In this document: positions 56,748 to 64,000 of the stretch, piece by piece
Layout of the letters: each line of letters begins with the position of its first letter
Numbering within the stretch: position 1 is the first letter of the stretch
Assembly (NCBI RefSeq): GCF_003640395.1
Contig: NZ_RBZQ01000008.1
Location: 62,001 to 126,000, forward strand
Reading direction: 5' to 3'
Length of the DNA: 64,000 nucleotides
Source of the DNA: Stutzerimonas urumqiensis
Lineage (GTDB): Bacteria; Pseudomonadota; Gammaproteobacteria; Pseudomonadales; Pseudomonadaceae
Notes under the pieces: model-generated
The model's database searches: none
What the model was told of the DNA's origin: nothing
What the model saw: the letters and a program-made list of their open reading frames with translations, nothing else
Position numbers and translations under genes: made by a program

Positions 56748-57919
56748 TTCATCTTCTCCTTCATCAGGCTCCAGGTGTGGTCCCAGGACATGTCGCCCAG
56801 GATGCGATCGGCGGTCTCGAGGAGGCGATCGCGATCCTCGGCATCCGCCAGCGCGGCTTCGCAGGCGGTGACGAACGCTTCGGCCGTGTCGGCGATGCGC
56901 ACGATCCCGGTGTCGCCGTAGGTGCGGACCACATCGGTGATGGGGGTGGACACGACTGGGCAGCCACCGGCCAGGTATTCCGGGGTCTTGGTCGGGCTGA
57001 TGAAGCGGGTCGACTCGTTCAGCGCGAACGGCATGATCGCCACGTCCCAGCCGGCCAGGTACTGCGGCAGCTCGTCGTAGGTCTTGCCGCCGAGGTAGTG
57101 GATGTTGTCGCGCTGCGGCAGGTCGGCCGGGTCGATCTTGACCACCGGCCCGACCAGCACGATCTGCCAGCTCGGCCGCGCCTCGGCGACGCGGGCGATC
57201 AGCTCGATGTCCAGGCGCTCGTCGATGACGCCGTAGAAGCCCAGGCGCGGGTGCGGGATCTGCGCCTGGTCATCGGGATCGTGCTGGGGCCGCCGCGCCG
57301 CGGCGAAATGCTCGACGTCGACGCTGCTGGGGAAGGGATGGGCGCTCTCGTGCCGCTGGCGCTTGGCTTCGAACAGGCTGTAGCCGCCGGTGAACACCAG
57401 GTTGGCGCGACGCATCAGCTCCACTTCGCGCTCGATCAGCTGCGGCGGCGCACCGCGGAAGGCCGACAGCTCGTCCATGCAGTCGTAGATCGTCTGCCGC
57501 GGCTCGAGGTGGTCGGAAAAGGACAGGCTCATCGGCGTGTAGTACCAGAGCACCAGGTCCCGCACGCCGAGCTTGTCCAGGTAGCCGTCGAGCAGGCCGC
57601 GCAGCACGCGGTCCGCCGCCTCGCCGTCGCAGCCCTGCGGCAACCTCGGCACCAGCACCTGCACGCCGCTCTCGTCGGGGCGCACCTCGAGCCAGGGCTC
57701 GGCGTCCTCGGTGGGGATGGGCTCTTCGAAGAACAGCACGTTGAAATCCCGCGCAAAGCGCGACATCAGGTGCTGCGGCCGCTGGTAGACGAAGCTCCAG
57801 CGCAGGTGGGACAGGCAGAGCAGCGTCGGAACCTGCTCGTCGAAGACGACCTCGACCGGTGGTTGCTGCGGATTGCGCGACTTACCGATGTCGTACTGGA
57901 AGGGACCGGCCCAACTCAT
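56735..57919 (-). CDS. Glycosyltransferase, YxRPQHL type
   Basis: The 394-residue GT-B protein begins with HLRWSFVYQRPQHLMSRFARDF, a motif of a GT1/GT4-like group often linked to Galf clusters. It has YDCMDELSAFRGAP and a C-terminal nucleotide-sugar half (RLGFYGVIDERLDIELI, FISPTKTPEYLAGGCPVVSTPI). No membrane span is seen. It is the likely user of the UDP-Galf made by the downstream glf product. The start at 57919 is supported by GAGGTGCTTG. It is the first gene of the minus-strand operon. Confidence 0.85.
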   Translation of the reverse strand: MSWAGPFQYDIGKSRNPQQPPVEVVFDEQVPTLLCLSHLRWSFVYQRPQHLMSRFARDFNVLFFEEPIPTEDAEPWLEVRPDESGVQVLVPRLPQGCDGEAADRVLRGLLDGYLDKLGVRDLVLWYYTPMSLSFSDHLEPRQTIYDCMDELSAFRGAPPQLIEREVELMRRANLVFTGGYSLFEAKRQRHESAHPFPSSVDVEHFAAARRPQHDPDDQAQIPHPRLGFYGVIDERLDIELIARVAEARPSWQIVLVGPVVKIDPADLPQRDNIHYLGGKTYDELPQYLAGWDVAIMPFALNESTRFISPTKTPEYLAGGCPVVSTPITDVVRTYGDTGIVRIADTAEAFVTACEAALADAEDRDRLLETADRILGDMSWDHTWSLMKEKMKCAM

Positions 57920-58340
57920 CAAGCACCTCGATTCACGAGACGCAGTGCCGCCTGGCATCCGATCCACCGCACCGCACGTCCAACCTGGCGCCGCCTTGCG
58001 CAGGGTGTGTCATTCGGGCGGGAATTTGCCCTTGACAACACAAGGGCCTTGGGCTTCCCGCCGGCTATGGACGACGGAAAAAGCGTTCGGTTCCCGGCAT
58101 GACGTCAACCTGACAGTCCGTCGGATTGCTGACGGCTGGCAAGGAACTTGGCACTTTCTTGTCCGTCTGTACGACAGGACATCGTTTAGCCGAGGCGTAA
58201 CCGAGGGCAGTCCTTGCCCGCGAATAATCACTCGTTGCGCTTCGCCGATCCCAACTCTGGAGACTTGCCTCGCTTTGCTGCCCCTCGGGCGGCAGGCCGG
58301 CGTGTCTGCGGGTAACTAGCGGTACACCGGAGGTAGAGAC
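57920..58340. other. 421 bp divergent glycosyltransferase/galE intergenic region
   Basis: The region has no credible gene. It holds an AlgU-like promoter toward galE (separate entry) and would leave a galE leader of about 165 bases. I found no convincing promoter toward the glycosyltransferase, and no JUMPstart/ops element. Confidence 0.6.
58143..58171 (+). promoter_or_regulatory. Predicted AlgU (sigma-22/RpoE-like) promoter of galE
   Basis: GGAACTT (58143-58149), a 16-base spacer and TCTGTA (58166-58171) match the AlgU consensus GAACTT-N16/17-TCTGA, with the full -35 and four leading -10 bases. The predicted start near 58178 gives a long galE leader. AlgU directs envelope-stress and exopolysaccharide genes in pseudomonads. 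Confidence 0.55.
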
Positions 58341-59399
58341 ATGATTCTAGTCACGGGGGGCGCCGGCTATATCGGCTCCCACGCGGTGCTCGAGCTGCTA
58401 CAGGCCGGCCATGAGGTGCTGGTGCTGGACAACCTCTGCAACAGCTCGCGGGTGGCCATCAGCCGGGTCGAGCGCCTGGCCGGTCGTCCGGTGAATTTCA
58501 TCAAGGGCGACGTGCGCAACCGTCCGCTGCTCAACGCCCTGTTCGCGGCCTACCCGATCGATGCGGTGATGCACTTCGCCGGGCTCAAGGCCGTCGGCGA
58601 AAGCGTGCGTGAACCGCTGCGCTACTACGAGACCAACGTCAGCGGCAGCATCGCCCTGTGCCAGGCGATGGCCGAGGCCGGCGTGTTCCGCCTGGTGTTC
58701 AGCTCGTCGGCGACCGTCTATGGCGAGACCAGCGTGATGCCCATCAGCGAACAGTGCCCGACGGGCGTGCCGACCAACCCGTACGGCCAGTCCAAGCTGA
58801 TGGCCGAGAACGTGCTGCGCGGGCTGGCCAACTCCGACCCGCGCTGGTCGATCGGCCTGCTGCGCTACTTCAATCCGATCGGGGCGCACGAATCCGGGCA
58901 GATCGGCGAAGACCCGGACGGCACGCCGAACAACCTGTTGCCGTTCATGCTGCAGGTCGCGGTCGGCCGCCGCAGCGAGCTGAACATCTTCGGCGACGAC
59001 TACCCGACCCCCGACGGCACTGGGGTGCGCGACTACATCCACGTAGTCGACCTGGTCAAAGGCCACCTCAAGGCGCTCGACCGGCTGGAGCAGAGCAATG
59101 GGGTCTCGGTGTGGAACCTCGGCACCGGCGCCGGTTATTCGGTGATGCAGATGGTGCGCGCCTTTGAGGAGGTCACCGGACGGCCGCTGCCCTACGTCAT
59201 CAAGCCGCGCCGGCCGGGCGATATCGCCCAGTGTTGGTCGGACCCGCGCAAGGCCTGGCAGGAGCTCGGCTGGCGCGCCGAACGCGACCTCACCACCATG
59301 CTCGCCGATGCCTGGCGCTGGCAGCGGCAGAATCCGCGTGGTTATGCCGGCGAAAAGACGGGCGACAAGAAGACCGCCCCGGCCGCGCTGGCCAGCTAA
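58341..59399 (+). CDS. galE: UDP-glucose 4-epimerase GalE
   Basis: GalE interconverts UDP-glucose and UDP-galactose, feeding Glf. The 352-residue extended SDR has [26 protein letters not shown] (NAD loop), catalytic Ser in [10 protein letters not shown] and Tyr-x-x-x-Lys in [29 protein letters not shown] and [14 protein letters not shown] follow. A Lys/Ala-rich tail of about 14 residues is extra. CCGGAGGTAGAGAC precedes the ATG. Its TAA overlaps the trpI TAG on the opposite strand. Confidence 0.95.
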   Translation: MILVTGGAGYIGSHAVLELLQAGHEVLVLDNLCNSSRVAISRVERLAGRPVNFIKGDVRNRPLLNALFAAYPIDAVMHFAGLKAVGESVREPLRYYETNVSGSIALCQAMAEAGVFRLVFSSSATVYGETSVMPISEQCPTGVPTNPYGQSKLMAENVLRGLANSDPRWSIGLLRYFNPIGAHESGQIGEDPDGTPNNLLPFMLQVAVGRRSELNIFGDDYPTPDGTGVRDYIHVVDLVKGHLKALDRLEQSNGVSVWNLGTGAGYSVMQMVRAFEEVTGRPLPYVIKPRRPGDIAQCWSDPRKAWQELGWRAERDLTTMLADAWRWQRQNPRGYAGEKTGDKKTAPAALAS

Positions 59400-60289
59400 G
59401 CCGTCGCTGCCAGCTCGGCGCGCAGCCACGCGGCCAAGCGCTCGGCCCGTCTGTCTGCCGAGCGCGCCGGCACCCAGAGCGCCAGGCGCGCCGGCGTTTC
59501 GGTGAAACCCCAGGGTGCCAGCAGCCGTCCGGCGGCGACGTCATCGGCGACCAGCAACTGTGGCGCGATCGCCACGCCAAGCCCCGCCAGTGCGGCTTCG
59601 AGCAGGTAATACAGGTGTTCGAAGCCCTGGCCGTAGCGCAGCGCGGCGGGATCGAGCCCGTTGCTCCGCGCCCAGTTCGGCCAGGCCTGCGGGCGCGAGG
59701 CCGTGTGCAGCAAGGGCACCTCGAGCAGTGTTCGCGGCGTGCCGCCCAGCGCGGCTTCGCGTTGCGGATGGTGCGGGCTCAGCACCGGGCCGATGCGCTC
59801 GGGCGCCAGCTCGAAGACCTGCATGTCCGCCGGCCAGGGCGGCTCGACGAACCAGAGCGTGGCATCCAGCCCCGGGCGACGCGGATCGAGGTCGCCTTCG
59901 CTGGCCGACAGTTGCAGGCGCAGTTCCGGCAGCGCCCGGTTAAGGCGATCCAGGCGCGGGATGAACCAGCGCGCCAGCAGGCTGCCGGGACAGCCGAGCA
60001 CGAAGGGCGCTTCGGCCGTCTGGCGTTGCAGCTCGGTGCAGGCCTCGCGCAGTCGGCCGAACGCCTCGCTTGCCGCTTCGCGCAGGCGCAGGCCGGCATC
60101 GGTGAGCTTCAGGCCGCGGCCATCCTTGTCGAACAGCGCTACGCCCAGCGCCTCTTCCAGCACCTTGATCTGCCGGCTCACCGCACCGTGGGTCACATGC
60201 AGCTCGCCCGCCGCCTGGCTCAGGCTGCCGAGCCGCGCGGCGGCCTCGAAGGCGCGCAGGGCGTTGAGCGGAGGGAGGTCGCCGGTCAT
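59396..60289 (-). CDS. trpI: LysR-type activator of trpBA, TrpI
   Basis: TrpI activates trpBA when bound by indoleglycerol phosphate. The 297-residue product has the LysR helix-turn-helix [42 protein letters not shown] and then [28 protein letters not shown]. This very closely matches remembered P. aeruginosa TrpI (295 residues). Its ATG overlaps the stop of the DUF3592 gene (ATGA) instead of facing trpB directly, which is abnormal for this locus. Confidence 0.92.
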   Translation of the reverse strand: MTGDLPPLNALRAFEAAARLGSLSQAAGELHVTHGAVSRQIKVLEEALGVALFDKDGRGLKLTDAGLRLREAASEAFGRLREACTELQRQTAEAPFVLGCPGSLLARWFIPRLDRLNRALPELRLQLSASEGDLDPRRPGLDATLWFVEPPWPADMQVFELAPERIGPVLSPHHPQREAALGGTPRTLLEVPLLHTASRPQAWPNWARSNGLDPAALRYGQGFEHLYYLLEAALAGLGVAIAPQLLVADDVAAGRLLAPWGFTETPARLALWVPARSADRRAERLAAWLRAELAATA

Positions 60290-60963
60290 CCGTGCACGCC
60301 GGTCAGCGAGGGCAGGTGACGGGTGTCCACCCAGTATTGGCGAGGGTCGGCGGGGTCGATCAGTACGGTCATCTCGTCGCCCTTGAGAAACGGGTTCGGG
60401 TCCAGCCACAGGTCCTCGCTGTGGAACAGGCGGACATAGCCGGTCTGCACGTCGTGCCATTGCAACACCAGCTGCCAGGCCTGCACGTTGTTCAGCGTAG
60501 ACGACGGGTTGCGCCGCACCGCGATCAGCCGCGCCGACACCGGCCGGCCATGCCGCAGCAGGCGCTTGCCGCGTGGCGAGGTCTCGGTGCCGTTGCCCAG
60601 CAGCAGCCCGCCGACGACCAGCAGCGGCAGGCCGATACCGCTGAGCGCCAGGCTCGCGAACCAGTTGTCGACGAAGCTGTCGACCCGCACGGCGTTGGTG
60701 TCGGCCGGGTCGTAATACAGCGCCACCTGCTGGCCCACCATGTAGCTGCCCAGGCTGCATACCGTCGCCGGAACGCGTCGCTGCTCCCCGCGGGACGTGC
60801 GGAAACGGATGATCGGGCAGCCGTCACGCTCCAGATCGGTGACGACGCCCGCGACCGGCCGCATGCGGTCCAGCTCACCAATGCGATGCAACTGGTTGCC
60901 CACGGCCAGCATCAGCAGCAGCAGGCCGATGGCAGGCAGGCTCCAGAGCCAGCGATCACTCAC
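60286..60963 (-). CDS. DUF3592 membrane protein inserted between trpI and trpBA
   Basis: The 225-residue product has an N-terminal helix ([20 protein letters not shown]), a DUF3592-type beta domain ([46 protein letters not shown]) and a second membrane span ([19 protein letters not shown]). A repeated second beta domain ends [18 protein letters not shown]. The start is GTG at 60963 with AAAGGA upstream. It is coupled to trpI and would be transcribed from the TrpI-controlled divergent region. Function unknown. Confidence 0.85.
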   Translation of the reverse strand: MSDRWLWSLPAIGLLLLMLAVGNQLHRIGELDRMRPVAGVVTDLERDGCPIIRFRTSRGEQRRVPATVCSLGSYMVGQQVALYYDPADTNAVRVDSFVDNWFASLALSGIGLPLLVVGGLLLGNGTETSPRGKRLLRHGRPVSARLIAVRRNPSSTLNNVQAWQLVLQWHDVQTGYVRLFHSEDLWLDPNPFLKGDEMTVLIDPADPRQYWVDTRHLPSLTGVHG

Positions 60964-63117
<2,154 letters not shown>

Positions 63118-63473
63118 CTCCGGCAACCGTAGATACCTTCTTGCCCCTTACCGGGGAGGGCCAGTCTTGCGTCGAGAGGCTGGCCCGATTTCAGGTGGTG
63201 CAGCATTGCTGCGCGGATGCACCCTGCGAGCCCGCTGTCGCAATCTGTTCGTCGTGGCGCTGTAGGGCGGGTTCAGGAGCGCAGCGAACAACCCGCCAAG
63301 GGATGTGTGTGTCCTGCAAGCCCGGAGCAAGTGGGCTGTAGCCGCCCTCACGCCATGAGCCGCGAACGAATCGCCGGCCGTCGATGACCAATATCGATGA
63401 CCTTGATTTCGACCGCATCCGCCGAGCGCGTAGCCTGCTGCGCACGCCCCTGTTCCCACGCGAGGAGACCGAC
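63118..63473. other. 356 bp trpA/GST intergenic region with a GTAGGGCGGGT-type palindrome
   Basis: No credible gene is present. At 63266-63273 GGCGGGTT pairs with AACCCGCC at 63290-63297, preceded by TGTAG. This TGTAGGG-plus-stem design is related to the repeats near 19160 and is a common dispersed palindrome in pseudomonads. A short CCCC/GGGG hairpin near 63143-63157 may terminate trpBA, without a clear T-tract. Confidence 0.5.
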
Positions 63474-64000
63474 ATGCCCGATACCACCTACGTACCGCCA
63501 AAGGTCTGGACCCACGACGCCCCCTCCGGCGGCACCTTCGCCAGCATCAATGCTCCGACTGCCGGCGCGCGTGAGCAAAAGGCGCTGCCGGTGGGCAAGC
63601 ACCCGTTGCAGCTGTACTCGTTGGCCACGCCCAACGGGGTGAAGGTCAGCATCATGCTCGAAGAGCTGCTCGCCCTCGGCCACAGCGGCGCCGAATATGA
63701 CGCCTGGCTGATCAAGATCGGCGACGGCGACCAGTTCGGCAGCGGCTTTGTCGAGATCAACCCGAACTCGAAGATTCCCGCACTGGCCGACCACAGCGTC
63801 GAGGGCGAGCCGCTACGGGTGTTCGAGTCCGGCTCCATCCTGGTCTACCTCGCCGAAAAGTTCGGTGCCTTCCTGCCGACGGAAACCCGCGCTCGCACCG
63901 AGACGCTGAATTGGCTGTTCTGGCAGATGGGCTCGGCGCCCTTTCTCGGCGGCGGCTTCGGCCACTTCTACGCCTACGCACCCGAGAAGTACGAATACCC
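63474..64000 (+). CDS. YghU-type glutathione S-transferase/disulfide reductase (partial at window end)
   Basis: The ATG at 63474 follows CGAGGAGACCGAC, and the frame stays open to the window end (175 codons seen). It reads PDTTYVPPKVWTHD, LQLYSLATPNGVKVSIMLEELL (thioredoxin-fold start), INPNSKIPALADH (cis-Pro glutathione site), VFESGSILVYLAEKFG and LNWLFWQMGSAPFLGGGFGHFY. These are marks of the Nu-class YghU/YfcG enzymes, which bind two glutathiones and reduce disulfides. The C-terminal part lies outside the window. Confidence 0.9.
   Translation, partial: MPDTTYVPPKVWTHDAPSGGTFASINAPTAGAREQKALPVGKHPLQLYSLATPNGVKVSIMLEELLALGHSGAEYDAWLIKIGDGDQFGSGFVEINPNSKIPALADHSVEGEPLRVFESGSILVYLAEKFGAFLPTETRARTETLNWLFWQMGSAPFLGGGFGHFYAYAPEKYEY

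Noticed and set aside
58149..58163. Sigma-54-like TGGCAC-TTTC-TTGT before galE
   Set aside because: The GG-to-GC spacing is one base short of the strict -24/-12 geometry and the -12 element is TTGT. The overlapping AlgU match is better.
58300..58340. JUMPstart/ops element upstream of galE
   Set aside because: Only a short GCGGTA fragment is present; the rest of the JUMPstart sequence is missing.
63141..63341. 66-codon frame after trpA
   Set aside because: It spans a dispersed palindrome, lacks a ribosome site and has no family signature.

Overview
The window is a high-GC, densely coded gammaproteobacterial chromosome segment. It most resembles the Pseudomonas/Stutzerimonas (P. stutzeri) group. 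Two things support this from recalled family knowledge: the order trkA-rsmB-fmt-def-tsaP-dprA-tsaC-qor-hemF-aroE matches the origin-proximal block of Pseudomonas aeruginosa (about PA0016-PA0025), and the trehalose synthase closely resembles the one described from P. stutzeri CJ38. No rRNA, tRNA, CRISPR array, prophage or insertion sequence was recognised.

Layout. 1-3.4 kb: a small TPR gene with an in-frame stop at codon 4, then an ectoine/hydroxyectoine ABC uptake operon (ehuBCDA, minus strand). 3.7-7.9 kb: trkA, rsmB, fmt and def on the minus strand, with a terminator hairpin between def and fmt. 8-13.7 kb: tsaP, dprA and tsaC, convergent qor, then hemF-aroE. 13.7-17.1 kb: a Rossmann protein, a DUF883 protein and DNA polymerase II (polB). 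17.3-23.3 kb: small genes, a MerR regulator divergent from a serine hydrolase with a good MerR-type operator, a palindromic repeat pair, pnuC plus an NR-kinase-like gene, a GNAT protein and a periplasmic 5'-nucleotidase. 23.5-31.4 kb: a stress-flavoured block (DUF2795, a KGG-repeat protein, DUF2254, a hybrid histidine kinase, a short 6-phosphogluconate dehydrogenase and treS). 31.5-35.3 kb: HAD phosphatase, gamma carbonic anhydrase, prlC and a YheV-like protein. 35.3-43.2 kb: a type II secretion operon gspEFGHIJKLM without gspC or gspD. 43.8-46.8 kb: proton-translocating transhydrogenase pntAA-pntAB-pntB with a strong terminator. 46.8-51.1 kb: DUF2946, TonB-dependent receptor and PepSY genes, preceded by an Anr/Fnr-like box. 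51.2-52.1 kb: LysE exporter and dodecin. 52.2-59.4 kb: a glycan cluster in which a glycosyltransferase, UDP-galactopyranose mutase, clan GH-A glycosidase, ABC exporter and KTSC protein lie on the minus strand, divergent from galE. 59.4-63.1 kb: trpI, a DUF3592 gene and trpBA. 63.5 kb to the end: a YghU-type glutathione transferase, cut by the window edge.

The most noteworthy system is the glycan cluster. GalE would make UDP-galactopyranose, Glf would convert it to UDP-galactofuranose, and the glycosyltransferase, cytoplasmic glycosidase and ABC exporter would assemble, remodel and export a product. galE has a near-consensus AlgU (sigma-22) promoter. A second unusual arrangement is the trp locus, where a DUF3592 membrane gene sits between trpI and trpBA and overlaps the trpI start. 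A third is a predicted anaerobically activated promoter in front of the metal-uptake-like DUF2946/TonB/PepSY genes.

All names rest on reading motifs and remembered family sequences. No database search was run.
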